Below are positions 45,330 to 57,900 of a DNA stretch of 64,000 bases, piece after piece; positions within the stretch are counted from its first letter, which is position 1, and each line of letters starts with the position of its first letter. The notes under the pieces were generated by a model. The model saw only the letters and a program-made list of their open reading frames with translations, was not told the DNA's origin and ran no database searches. A program made the position numbers and the translations under genes. The DNA comes from Ochotona curzoniae (taxonomy: Eukaryota; Chordata; Mammalia; Lagomorpha; Ochotonidae). The stretch lies in NCBI RefSeq assembly GCF_017591425.1, contig NW_024466607.1, positions 7,634,501 to 7,698,500 on the forward strand, given 5' to 3'.

Positions 45330-45548
45330 AGTGTTATTTATTTACTTGAAAGGCAGAGTCACAGAGAGAGAGGGAGAAAGATCATCCATTGTTCACTCCC
45401 TGAAGAGCCACAGGACCAGGAACTCTTGCGTCTCCTACAGGGGTCATCCTGCTGCTTTTCCAGGGAGCCAGACAGGAAGTGGAGCAGCTGGGACTTGAAC
45501 CAGCACACATATGGTACACTGGCACTGCAGGTGGTGGTCGTTGGCCTC
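45330..45548 (-). repeat. C-type SINE, short
   Basis: Inverted TTATTTACTTGAAAGGCAGAGTC to CACTGGCACTGCAGGTGGTGG; internally deleted. Confidence 0.65.
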
Positions 45549-45549
45549 A

Positions 45550-46385
45550 GATACCTCCTCCAATTCCATAAAGCTGCCTGTTGTGGGCCAGACACCAAAA
45601 ATACACCAGTGAGCAAGGAAGACAACTGAACAGGGGAAACGACCTTCCAGAAGCTTGGTGAGACCATGGAAAGTGAGACCACCAGCACAATTATCCCCGA
45701 GGACCCTGACCAGACCCATGGATCAAATGGGGGAGAAATCCAGACCCAAGGAAAAGACAGCAGAGTTTTGTTTTTAAAACAGTTTGAACTCCGCCTCCTG
45801 GGAAGTACCCAATGGTTTCAGACAGGAAGCCCTGAAGTGCCATTGAAAAGCAATTCTGAGATCCCTGTTTTGTATATCAAAAGAGAGCAGAGAACTCAAG
45901 TGGCAGGAAATAGCTCCCATTCCAAGGCAGGAGACTGAGGAGTGTGACAGCGAAGCGATGTGGGTGCTGGGGTGGGCTCTGATGAGCACAGTGTGTCAAG
46001 GTGCAGGACCCCAGAACAGTCACGAACTTAGAGAGCCCAGGAGCCAAGATGAGACGTGGTTAGTGGGGAGGACCCTGTGGCCCAGTGAACCAGGAATCCT
46101 TAGAGAAATGAGGCCCAAACATGTGAAGTGGAAACAGGATCAGCTGAGACAGGGGGCGGGGTGGGAAACAGGAGAACAGGAGTGAGAACAGAACAGTAGT
46201 GCCTTAGCCTGGGATGGGTTTGGCGTGGACTGGAACAGGGTGCCAGGTGGACTGGGTATGGGCTTTGTCAGAAAACCTTGCTACCATGTGCATTTGTGAG
46301 GTGATGTGGCATTCTACACCTGGACTGTGGCAAGGGTGGCACCATTCAGGGACTTCTTTAAAATGATTCAAGCGCTTTAGACATG
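45550..46385. other. Intergenic unique sequence
   Basis: No exon or repeat recognised between the RAB43 promoter side and the repeat cluster that starts near 46390. Confidence 0.4.
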
Positions 46386-46389
46386 GAAC

Positions 46390-46690
46390 ATTTCACACAA
46401 TGGATACAAGTCTGTCTGCAGTGGGGGCAGCTATTGACCCAACGCCCAAGACACCTGTGTGCCATACCAGAGTGCTTGCACGTAAGTCCTGGCTCCAGCT
46501 CCTGCCAGTACAGAAGCTGGGAGGAAACAGGTGTGGCTCAGGTGCTTGGGTTACTGCCACCACTTGCGGGAGGCCGGAGTCAAGTTCTGGCCTGGCCCAG
46601 CTCCAGCTGTTCCAAGCACTTGTGGAGTGAACTGGTGGATAAAGATCCATGTCTGTGCCTTTCAAATATATAAAAATGAATCAAACTTTA
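46390..46690 (+). repeat. C-type SINE, diverged
   Basis: GTGCTTGCACGTAAGTCCTGGCTCC, GGAGGAAACAGGTGTGGCTC and GTGGAGTGAACTGGTGG, with the tail CTTTCAAATATATAAAAATG. Confidence 0.6.
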
Positions 46691-46974
46691 AAATGTTTAT
46701 GACACAATATTTAGTACCCAAAATGTGAAGTAACATAAAACACAAACTTTTAAAATCGGGTCAATGTTCTAACCTCCTTAAAGCTGGTGAAGGGTAGATT
46801 GAATGAATTTTGTGCCACTGCTACATTGTGGCACCAGAGAAAATAAATCTATAGGCATAAAAAATAAACTTATACGCATCTCATAACAGCAATGTTCAGA
46901 ACTTCTCCATGCTGTGTGAGGGAACAATGTACCTGCATTCCCCTTTTCTTCCCACCTTTCGTCTTAATATTTTA

Positions 46975-47287
46975 TTCATATATATATATATATTTCAAAG
47001 ACTTACAGAGGGACAGGGAGAGATATATCTTCCAGTAGCTGGTTTACTCCCAGCTGGCCACAGTGCCCAGGACTGCTCTTTGTCAGAGCCAGGAGTCAGG
47101 AGATTCATTTAGGTTTCCTATGTGGATGGCAGGAGCCCAAGCACTTAGGCCATAGACTGCTACTTTTCTCAGGCCATCAGCAGGAAGTTGGATCAGAACT
47201 GAAGCAGCTGGGACACAAATCAGCACCCATGTGGAATGCTAATGTTGCAAGCAGTGGCCTAATTTGCTATTCCACAGCATTGGCCCA
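46975..47287 (-). repeat. C-type SINE, older subfamily
   Basis: The inverted tail is expanded into (TA)n at about 46979-46993. The body runs to GCTATTCCACAGCATTGGCCC. Confidence 0.75.
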
Positions 47288-47378
47288 GTCACAACTGTTA
47301 AAATACAGCCTTTAATAATCTCATGCAAACTCCTTTACATGATGGTGGCACCACTAAGGTTGAAAATGCATGTCCATG

Positions 47379-47692
47379 GGCCCGGCCCAGAGGCCTAGTG
47401 GCTAAAGTCCTCGCCTTGAACGCGCTGGGATCCCGTATGAGCGCCAGTTCTAATCCCAACAACTCCACTTCCCATTCAAGCTCCCTGTTTGTGGCCTGGG
47501 AAAGCAGTCGAGGATGGCCCAAAGCCTTGGGACCCTGCACCCATGTGGGAAACCCAGAAGAAGCTCCGGGCTCCTACTTTCAGATTGGCTCAGTTCTGGC
47601 CTTTGTGGCAGGTTGGGGAGTGAACCAGTGGATGGAAGATCTTCCTGTCTGTCTCCTCCTCCTCTCATATCTTTCTAATAAAAATAAATATG
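47379..47692 (+). repeat. C-type SINE, full length
   Basis: GGGCCCGGCCCAGAGGCCTAGTGG head to tail CTAATAAAAATAAATATG. It lies directly upstream of a minisatellite. Confidence 0.88.
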
Positions 47693-47704
47693 CCTACATA
47701 GTGG

Positions 47705-48137
47705 GTGATGGGTCCATGAACCCTGGGGCGGGGAGGCGGACAGCAGGTCCTGGGTTGCATGGCCTGGAACCTTGGGCCTGCCTGTGCAATGGGTGCTAGA
47801 CCCGTGATCCCCAGGGGTGAGGGGTCCAGCTTGGCCCAGGATCTCCTGGCCGAGGTCCTTGGGCCTGCCTGTGCAGTGGATGCGGGGCGATTGAGCCCCA
47901 GGGGTGGGGCGCCCGAGGGGCCTGGGTCTCCTGGTCCAAGTCACCAAGCCCACCTGAGTGGTAGGGGCTGGGTCTGTAAGCCCCCCCCGGGGCGGGGGGA
48001 GTGTCCAGCAGGTTCTGGGTCTCATGGCTCAGGCCCATTGGCCTACTTGTGATGTGGTTGCTAGATGTGTGACCCCAGGGGGTGAGGGGTCTGGCATGGC
48101 CCAGGTCTCCTGGCTCAGGTCCAAGAGCCCACATAGG
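47705..48137 (+). repeat. Degenerate minisatellite, about five units of about 87 bp
   Basis: Units start near 47705, 47790, 47878, 47963 and 48055. They share the order GGTGCTAG-CC-GTGA-CCCCAGGGGTGAGGGGTC, CTGGGTCTCCTGGC, CAGGTCC and GGGCCTGCCTGTG. Units differ by many substitutions and small indels, so the array is old. It is GC-rich, with a C8/G-run at about 47982-48000. Confidence 0.75.
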
Positions 48138-48600
48138 AGAACTGGTCCTCCTCAGTTAGGATGGAGTGCTGAATGGTAGACTATGGAGCACATGGAGGAC
48201 ATGGACGCTCACTGAGGCCTGCAGAGGACGTCTGGTACCATAGCAAAGAATGGAGAACAGAACCATAAGGTCAACGGTGTCACCCAGTGGACATTGGAAG
48301 GGATTCTTCATCCATAGACTGGCAAGATCGACAGCATTTTGAAACAATCACATCCACTGGGCAGAATCTTCGGAGCATGCACCACACTGTGACCCGGGGT
48401 TGATATCAGGTGGCCTTCCCCCATCTTCAGGTACTGGGATGGCTGGGAGGCTGGTATGGCCTTTCCTTTTTTCTCTCCTCTCCCCGCAGAAATGGGAAGA
48501 AGAAATACAAAGTTTGACAACAATGATCACACCCACTTCTCACTAACCTTAGATCCTTCCCACCCTGATTATGTAAACATCAATTAAAAATTTTTAAAAA
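48138..48600 (+). repeat. Probable L1-like 3' end joined to the minisatellite
   Basis: The segment ends CACCCTGATTATGTAAACATCAATTAAAAATTTTTAAAAAG. This resembles a second segment at about 33485-33600 (TACCCTAATTAACTATGTAAAG...AAAATTAAAAAAAAG) and fits a lagomorph L1 3' terminus. No reverse transcriptase coding sequence is present. Confidence 0.4.
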
Positions 48601-51259
48601 GAGGAGACATAAGTAAATCTTCAAAAAATCACAAACACCAAATACTAGCCACATTCTCTGTCTACAATATAGAAGAATGTTTGCTACAAGATAGCAGAAA
48701 ACAAAAAGCAGTAGAAAGGTAAGACTCATGTGCTCTTGGCTGGTGCCGAGGCTGGGAACTCACCTACAGGTAGCCCCCATATTCCCCTTCCAGAACCCTA
48801 AAATGCCATTAAACAAAGGCCAAATGAACCTTCCACACTCGGACTATCTGTTGATGCCATCAGTCTCACACTGTAGGTTTTGACTCAAAAAGTGGAGACC
48901 ACCTGCCTTTCAGCACCCCTACTCCAACATGTGCCAATGCTCGAACCCCCTAACCTTCACTGCCATTCCCAGATCAGGCCCAGCTTCCTTCTGCTCTCAG
49001 CGTCTGCTCTACCCACCGAACCTAACCACATCTTCCTGCTAGAAGTGATCTCAAACTTCATGACAGCCTCAGACCTCAGCAAAGCCATGTTCACGGCCTA
49101 ACTGTCCTTGCTAACACCTGCCCCATGCCACTGCGTGCCAGTCTTCCAAGGATTCCTACTGTGGCCCAGCCAGAGGGGCCTATGGACAGCTCTGCCCATC
49201 CACGCTTGCACGTTGTCCAAGAGGAGGCATAGGCTCAGCGTGCACAGGGACTTTGGGTCCTAGGGTGGGCAGAGAAGCATGTGGTGCAGGAACTGAGCAC
49301 AGCCCTGGGCAGTGCTGGAAACAGCTTTCCTCTGCCTGCCTGGCACTGCAGTGAGAAGGCACAGACCCAGAAAATCTACCCACTCACAAGTCAAGGGGTA
49401 CTCAGAAGAGGGATGGGTTTGATGCTCCCCCTACAAGAGTCAGAGCGAGCTGGTAGCAAAGCCCCACCTGTGTCCTCTCCAGGGCACTAGAGGCTGCAAC
49501 ATGCCACTCCCCTGTTGTCCGTTATGCACCTGTGAAGCAGGGTACAGGAAGCAGGTGGGTGTGGCAGAAGCGAGAGAAAGGTGTCACCTCTTCCTGGTGT
49601 ACACGCTGTAGGAACAGGTGGGACACGGGCTGGGGTGCCAGGGGAGCAGAGTCAGGCAGGAGCCTGGGTTAGGCTGGTCCGGAGGCCAAACTGAAAGGAG
49701 TTGTTTCAGACTCAGAGGAGCCCAGGTGGAGTAGGGGGAAAATGGATGGACAAGCATCTATGAGAAAGTCTCTTTTTGGGAAACTGCATACTGCATGCAG
49801 AGTCAAAGCTAATATAAACCATTAAACAGACTTCGCTAAACAGACTGTCAAGACTGATTCTGTTATTGTGAGCTTTGCACTGGGCCATGGCGACCATACC
49901 TACCACCACATTGCTAGGAGTGCTCACACCCACGCAGCTGGCTTCTGGCCTGGACAACAGCCCTGAGAACCACCCTCAGCTCCCCCAGGCCTGCAGGGCA
50001 GGGACACTTACAGGACTGCTGGCCTAGGGCTTCTCCAACGTAACCCTGTACACTCAAATGTGAGATCCTAACTGCACTGGCGTCCATCCTGCAGAGACCC
50101 TGGGCAAGGAGGCTGAGTGCAGCAGGGAGCTGCAGCCCCCAGGCCTCTCTCAAGATGGGCTTGTTTGAAGCCATCTGCCTTCTGCCTAGGGAGCAGGACC
50201 CCTCATGTCTGCACTTGCTGCTCTCCTCCAAGAACATGGAGATGCTGCGGTGTGCACTCCTTGGCAGGCTGTTGTCCACTGCCCATCTGTGGGAACCAGC
50301 TCCAGGCTTGAACTTTAAGCAGGGAAGCTGAGGCCAGCCGCAAAAGGCACCTGATCAAAGCACCCCGTGTTCACTCCTGAGCCCCAACTTGAGCTTGTCC
50401 TGGGCTGACACTGGGTCCCAGAGCTGGGTTGGCCTTGCCTGGGACCCTATCCCTTCCTCCCAGAGCCTGGAGCTCAGCTGAAGAGAGTTCTGCCAGTCTT
50501 CTTCAGGAGGCCCAGGATATGGGGGTCCTAGCTTTGCCTTCACCTGCCCAGGGGCCACTCCCACCTCTCCCTAGCCCACCACTTGCCTGGGCCTCTGCCC
50601 CCACCTCCTCCTGCTCTATCCTTGCCTCAGTTTCCACCACATGTCCACAAGTAGTTCTATAAAGTTAAGTTCCACATTGATTAGCTCTCTCCTCCCTTTC
50701 ACAACTGTCCATGGCTCCCTGTAGCCCTCATGTCTCAGCGTCACCAGCTAACCTGACCTGCTTGCCCAAGAGGTGTCAGCTACACATGGCTCGTTCATCC
50801 CAACTGTGCTTCTCGCAAGTACAGTTCCTGTAAGATCCATCCATCTGCCTGGGCTGAGTTCTACAGGCTCTGGTTCCCAAGCAGCTGGAGCCCCAGATGC
50901 TTCTGTGACCCACAGGCCAGCAGGAGAGTCCTGTGCTAAGCTCCAGACATACATCCATGGCCGCACGGCGGGAAACAGCACCCCACCGTGGTTCAGCACC
51001 AAGCCTCCGATCATCCTTCCTGGTCAAACTGAGGCTTTGGACTCCACTCGCATGTCACTGTGTTTTTACACCAGTCCTAAACACCCCTGGTCAAGCAGCC
51101 CTATGTATGACTAGCCAGCAAGCCCAAGTGGGAGGCCCTGGTCCACCTTGGCTGTCAGACGCACCTGAGATCTGGCTGTGTCCCAGTCACAGCCCAGTGC
51201 CCCTCCATGACCTCAGCCCCATGTGTCATAGCCCAGGGCACAAGCTGTAGACAGGGAGG
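48601..51259. other. Intergenic between ISY1 3' end and RAB43
   Basis: No exon seen. 48930-49130 has loosely L2-like composition. The remainder is unique sequence with chance open frames. Confidence 0.4.
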
Positions 51260-51281
51260 TTTTTCTTTCTTATTAAAAATC

Positions 51282-51287
51282 TTTAAT
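51282..51287 (-). terminator. ISY1: ISY1 poly(A) signal ATTAAA
   Basis: ATTAAA on the minus strand (TTTAAT on plus), about 560 bp after the ISY1 stop. The downstream minus-strand bases (AAGAAAGAAAAACC) are not strongly GT-rich. The 3' UTR would be 51846 to about 51265. Confidence 0.55.
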
Positions 51288-51846
51288 AAAAATAGCTCTC
51301 TGCAGAATAGGTTATAAAACAGAAGGGACAACTCAAACTCCTGCCCTCAGGTAGAAGCAGGGGAGCAGGCAGAGCTGAACTCATGCGGAACCAGGAGCAG
51401 TACCTGGCATGAAGGCGGCACTGGCTGCCAGCCCATGGGATGCAGGTTCAGAGCTGGCATCATCTCCTTTCTCAAGAGAACATGCATATTTGTAGGAAAA
51501 AATAACATTTTTTCATGTTGCCCACAAATGGATCTTGCATCCTACAATATCACACTCCCATGTTGAACAATAATCTGTTTAACACATTCCAAGACCCAAA
51601 CCATGGATGCATCTGTAGCCAATGTTTGTAGAGTTTGTATACAGGGCTGATGTGTTCAGTACCTAGGCAGAGCCCTAGCTCCCAGCGGCACGCCAGGGAA
51701 GAGAAGGTGAGAGAGGAATGGGTGGAGAGGGGAACACGAGGTGTGGAGGTACCAGCTGGTCTCCCTGCTACCCAGGGTTTGCAGTGGCCTGCAGGAGATG
51801 CAGGAGCTCCCTGCAGACCTTCGGGCGCCAGAGCACTCCGCTGGCC

Positions 51847-51954
51847 CTAATAGCCCAGGAGCCTCTTGGCTTCTTCGCTCTGGGCCTGCAAAGTCTCACT
51901 TGCATACTTCTGGAGGAGCTCCATCTTCTTCCTTCGCACAAGCGCCTCCTCGAT
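51847..51954 (-). CDS. ISY1: ISY1 last coding exon
   Basis: The acceptor TTGTCCACAG precedes ATCGAGGAGGCG. It encodes 35 residues (IEEALVRRKKMELLQKYASE...LLGY) predicted to be helical, then stop TAG at 51849-51847. Confidence 0.95.
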   Translation of the reverse strand: MEEALVRRKKMELLQKYASETLQAQSEEAKRLLGY

Positions 51955-54900
51955 CTGTGGACAACAAAAGCATAGGACTACTTGGCAAGGCCCTCCGACT
52001 CCCATTGGGACCTGGGCAGAGGGATCCCCTGGCGACTGCCTGCCCCAGTGCAGCCTCACTCAAACGCCTACAGTGATCTCCAGGAGCCCTGACTCTCTCC
52101 CATGGAAGGTTCTGAACAAGAGGTTGCACACATGGGTCTCATCTAAAACAGGGATTTCGGCTCCTTGTGGATTCAGTCCGTTCCATGAGCCCAGTGACAA
52201 GCACCCCAGGGTCAGAGCTCAGAGCTGTCCTAATGCATGGGCCAACACAGGCAAACCCAGCACAGTGCTCCACAGGGCCTGCTGTGTCAGTGCCTCCCCG
52301 AGGGCACCCAGCATCCTACCTCCTGTTGCGATGGCACGGGCACGTGAGCGATGAACTTCTGCTGCCCGTCCTCCCCGCCCTTCTCCTGGCTGCCTTCCTC
52401 ATCAGACTGGACAAAGAAAACAAGCACAAGTCCATTAGCAGCAGGACAGTTGAAGCAAGGAGTGTCGGCGCTTCTCGAAAAGGCAACACTCCGCAGCGTT
52501 TCAAAGGGAAAGAATGGGGACGTTCTCTTCTTACCTGGGAAGACACCCAATACACGTTATTAAATAGCAAAGCAACAGAACGCTGAGTCCGTTAGGCTGC
52601 CTTTCATAAAGGGAATGAAGGTAAGAACAGGCACTAGTGAGAAGGAGATGGATGCGGGCAGGAACAGATTACAGAGAAGCCCGTGGAGCATCTCTATGTA
52701 CCTTCTCATTTTGGAACCTTGTGACTGTATTACCAATTATTTTAAGAAATAAACAATACAAGGAAAAGATCAACTCAGAGGCTGCACGATTCAATATAAA
52801 GCAGACTTGGAAACAGCTGGCGAGAGAGAACTCCTGTGCCATTTGGGGCATCCACTGTTTCCTGTGCAGCCCACACACTGCTGACCTGTGCACACCATAT
52901 GTGGAATAGCACTCAGCAGTGACAAGGCGGGAACGACTGACCTCAGCGGCTCCAGGGATCTCTCGGGTGCTGTGATGCTGCCAAAGGTGACGCACAGCAT
53001 GTCTCCACTCATAAAACACTCGCGAAATGGCAAAATTAAAGATGTAAAACAGTCTGGCAGAGTGGCTGGGAGTGTGAAGAGGCAGCCCAAGAGGGCTAAG
53101 GGGAGGGTCTGGGGACTTGACTGCAGAGATGGTTACGCAGATCTACACATGGGACCAAAGACTCGGAACTGACTCATCATTCCAACGTCAATGTCCTGGT
53201 TCTGTTACTGTGCTATATATAAACCCATGAGACACAACCACTGGGAGAAACCGGGGGTGAAGGGTACACAGGATGCTTCTGTATTCCTTTGCCAACTTTC
53301 TGTAAATCTACAATTACCTCAAAAAAAGAAAAAAAAAAAAAGACAGCATTGGCGCATAGCACATAGCAGGTAAAGCTACCGCCTGTGTCACTGGAATCCC
53401 AAATGGGCACTGGTTCAAGTTCCAGCTGCTACATTTTTTTTTAAAGATTTTTTTTATAAAGATTTATTTTATTTTTATTGCAAAGTAAGATATATAGAGA
53501 GGAGTAGAGACAGAGAGGAAGATCTTCCATCCACTGGTTCACTCCCCAAGTGGCCACAACAGGAGCTGAGCCGATCCAAAGCCAGGAACTAGGAGATTCT
53601 TCCAGGTTTCCCATGCAGGTGCAGGGTCCCAAGGCTTGCAGCCATCCTTGATTGCTTTCCCAGACCACAAGCAGGGAGCTGAATGGGAAGTGGAGCAGCC
53701 AGGACACAAACAGGCGTCCACATGGATCCCAGCACGCACAAGGCGAAGACTTTGGCCGCAAGGATACCATGCCAGGCCCAACCTGCTATACTTCAGACCC
53801 AGCTCCCTGCTAACGGTCTGGACAAGGAAGCACAGAATGCTCTAAGTGCTTGGGCCCCTTCCATCCAGATGGGAGATGCAGATGAAGCTCCTGGCTTTGG
53901 CCTGGCTCAGCCCTGACTATTGTAGTCATTTGGGGAAGTGAAACAGTGGACAAAAGATCTCTCTCCTCTTCTCTCTATTTAACTTTCTTTCTTTACTTAT
54001 TTTTATTGGAAAGGCAGATACACAGAGCAGGAGAGACAGAGAGGAAGATGTTCCATCTGCTGGTTCACTCCCATAGTAGCCACAACGGCTGGTGCTGAGC
54101 CAATCTGAAGCCAGAAGCCAGGAGCTTCTTTCGGGTTTCCCACATGAATACAGGGTCCCAAGGCTTTGGGCCATCCTCAACTGCTTTCCCAGGCCACTAG
54201 CAAGGTGCTGGATGGGGATCAGGACAGCCAGGGATGAACTGCTGCCAATATGGGATTCTGGTATGTGCAAGGTGAGGACTTTAGCTATTAGGCTACCATG
54301 CTGGGCCAATCTCTGACTTTCAAATAAATACAAAATAAATAAGGGGAAAAAATTACTCTGTGGCTTTTCAGTGCTGTTAAGATAAAGGTGCCGAGCCCTG
54401 CACTGCTCATTCACCCCTGCCCTGCCGCCACGTGTCAGACATCCAGCTCTGGGAGCCTTGCTGTGCTAGCCCGTGGCCATCCATCTCACTCTCCCGGCTC
54501 TCAGCACAGGCTACTCCTGCACCTGGAGCACTCTTCCCTTGCCTCCGCTGCACCTGATTAACTCCCTTGGTCATCTCAAACTCCACTGAAGGGTCAGTTG
54601 CCCAGTAAAGCCCTGGTGGACTCTCCCTGCACCAGACTTGCCACTGAACTTGCTTACTGGACCCAGTAGGAGCCACACACTGACCTTGTATGTTGCTGTG
54701 TCCCTGCACCTGGCCTGGACCTGGCACACAGCAGCCACTAGTTCAACCTGTGGAAAGCACAGGTGAGTATCTTGGGCTGCAGAGACCCTGTCAGGTGACA
54801 GTCACAGTGCTTCAGACCCCACTGACCCCACGGCTGGCTCCTGAGCCGTTCCTGAGAAGGAACCTCAGGTTTGCTATCCACAAGCTTCTCTGAGCCTGCT

Positions 54901-57900
54901 TCCTTGTCAGGGATGTCACAGCAAGCTCCTCACATGGCACCTACCTGTCATTGAAACATGGGGGAGCCCTTCCCCTGTCAGACAAAAAAAAGGCAGAACA
55001 AGCCAGGCCCTGCAGAAGGGCCTGGAGCCTGAGCGGTGGGGACCACGACTCCACTCTCAGCTGTCAGGCTGTAAGGCTGTGAGGCAGTTGCTCTAGGCCA
55101 GTTTCTGAGTATAAAATGACGGGGCACAGAACAATCTGCACTGCCACTGGAATAGAAACAATGAGGTCATGAACTAAAACAAAAGTTTCACTGGGTTTAC
55201 ACATCCAGTTCCAGTATACTGAGTAATCTATACTTAAGAAAGGGAGGCAGACAACACTATGGCCCAGCAGACTAAGCCACTGCAGAAAGCACCAGCATCC
55301 TCTTCGGGCACTGGTTTGTGTCCCAGCTACCCCACTTCTCATCCAGCTCCCTGCCTGTGTCCTGGGAAAGCAGTAGGGGACCACCCAAAGCATTGGGATC
55401 CTACACCCACATGGGAGACCCTGAGGAAGCTCCTGGCTCTTGGCTTTGGATTGGCTCAGCTCTGGCTTTTGCAGCCACTTGGGGAGTGAATCAGCAGATG
55501 GAAGATCTTCCTCTGTCTCTCCTCCTCACTGTATACTTGAGTTTGCAATAAAAAATAAATGAATCTCTTAAAAACACATAAATAAATAAATAAAAATTAA
55601 AAATGCTGCAGTGTGTTTCTACATCCCCATAAAGCACATAGGTGACCAAGACTCTTGCAGTCCCCCTCTTTTCTGAACCACCCACTGTCCCCCACTATCC
55701 TGCACTTGAGGAAGCTGGCCTGGGACCCCCACCCCTTGACTAAGCCAGGCTTTCCCCCTGCCATGCCTCAAGGATCCAAGCCCCACTGGGCACCAACTCC
55801 AGTACCTCCTCCTCAGGGACGGCGTAGATGTTGATTTCCTCCTCCTCTTCCTCCTCCTCTTCCTTCTCTCCTCGTGCCAGCCGAGCCTCTCTTTCTGCTT
55901 TCCACTTTTCCACCTGCTCAGCTTTGACTGAAGACAGGGGAGAGCAAATGCTATTTATTTCAGTCTCTAACTAAGCTCCCAACACAACACAGGGAAAAGC
56001 CAAAATACCCTTGAGAAATGGACACCTTTTATTCTGCCCAGCTGGCTGGGCAGTGGGTATAAGGCCACTTTGGTCCTACAGCAGGTCCACAGGGTCTCTA
56101 GAAGGCAGTATCTCTAGGCCCTCCCCAACCCAGCACCCCAAGTAGCTTCCATTTATACTCTTAAGACAATGGCAGATGCAGGGAAGGAGCCCCAGCTCCA
56201 ACCACCTGTAACCCCAGTGCTGGCTCAGGGTGTCCCAAGGGATCAGCGTGCACACAATCCTCCCACGCCTATCACGAAGTGTTGAAAGAACACCTGTAGG
56301 GCCCGGTGCCACGGCTCAGCTGGCTAATCCTTCACCTCCAAGTGCCATGGGCACCGCTTTGTGTCCTGGCCATTCCATTTCTCTGATTGTGACCTGGGAA
56401 AGCAACAGAGAGTGGCCCAAAGCCTTGGGACCCTGCACCCATGTGGGAGACCCAGAAGAAACTCCAGGCTCCTAGCTTCAGTTCAACTCAGCTCTGGCCG
56501 CTGAGGTCACTTAGGGAGTAAACCAATAGATGAAAGATCTTTATCTCTGTCTCTCCTTTTCTCTGTAAGTCTGTCTTTCCAATAAAAATAAATAAATTTT
56601 CAAAAAAAGAAAAAAAGAAAAAAAAAATAAAGAACACCGATAGAGGCTGGTGTTGCATCACAGTGGGTTAAACTGCCACTTGTGACATTGGTCAAATCCC
56701 AGCCGTCCCACTTGTCATATAGTGTTCTGCTAACCTAGGAAAGTAGCAGACAATGTCTGCCAGCCACATAGTAGATCCAGATGAACCTTCTGGTACCTGG
56801 CTCCTGACTTCAGCATGGTTACACCTCTCCCTCTCCATAACTCTGCCTTCCAAATAGTAAGAAAATTTGATCACAGTGCTGGCATAAAGGAAGTACTCAC
56901 TCAGTAACATCCCACTCACTCCACAGCAAAAACCTTCTAGCTGCATCTTAAGTAGATCAAAAAGCTACTGAGGGACTGGTGTTGTACCTGCTGAGGGCAG
57001 TTCTAGTCCCGGCTGCTCCACTTTGAATCCAGCTCCCTGCACAAATGCCTGGGAAGCCAGCAGACATGGCCTGAGTGCTTAGACCCTTGCCAGCCACATC
57101 AGAGACCAGTGAGTCCATGGCTCCTGGCTTCAGATGGCTCAGAATTGTCTGTTGAGGCCATTTAGGGAGTAAACCAGCACATGGAAGATCTTTTCTCCTG
57201 TCTTTGTATATTTCTCTTCACTCAGTCCTGCCTTTCAAATAAATAAGTTAATTAACAAATCTTTAAAACAAAAAAGCTGCTGAAATGGGCACTATTTCAT
57301 AGGTTCAGACAGGCCATTCTAGAAAAAAGCCTAGCTATGGCTTCTGACCCAGCATGGCCCTAACCTTCCAGCCTCCTGGGGTCAGCTCTTTACCAGATGC
57401 CACCTATCAAGACCATCAGCCACCAGAAACAGCTCTTCTGGACCAAAGCCTAATTTAATGACCTGTTTCTGAGAGAACAGAAACCTAGGGTCTCTTATAA
57501 GGAAATTAAACATCCAGGCCTGGCATTGTGGCATAGCACGCTAATCTTCCATCTGTGGAACCAGCATCCCATGTTTGCACTGGTTCAAGTCCCAGCTGCT
57601 CCACTTCCCATCCAGCTCCCTGCTGATGAGCTGGGAAGGATGGAGGATGACCCAAGTCCTTGGGCCCCTGCACCTACATGGGAGACCTGGAAGCAGCTCC
57701 TGGCTTTAGAAGGGCTCAGCGCCAGCCATTGCAGCCTTGCAGCCATCTGGGGGATAACCAGCAGATGCAGGACCCCTCTCTGCGTTCTCTCCTTGCCTCT
57801 GTAATATCTGCCTTTCAAATCAAAATAAATCAATCTTGGGAAACAAACAAACAAACAAAACAAAGAAAGGAGAGAGAAATGAATCATGCAGACTTACGTT

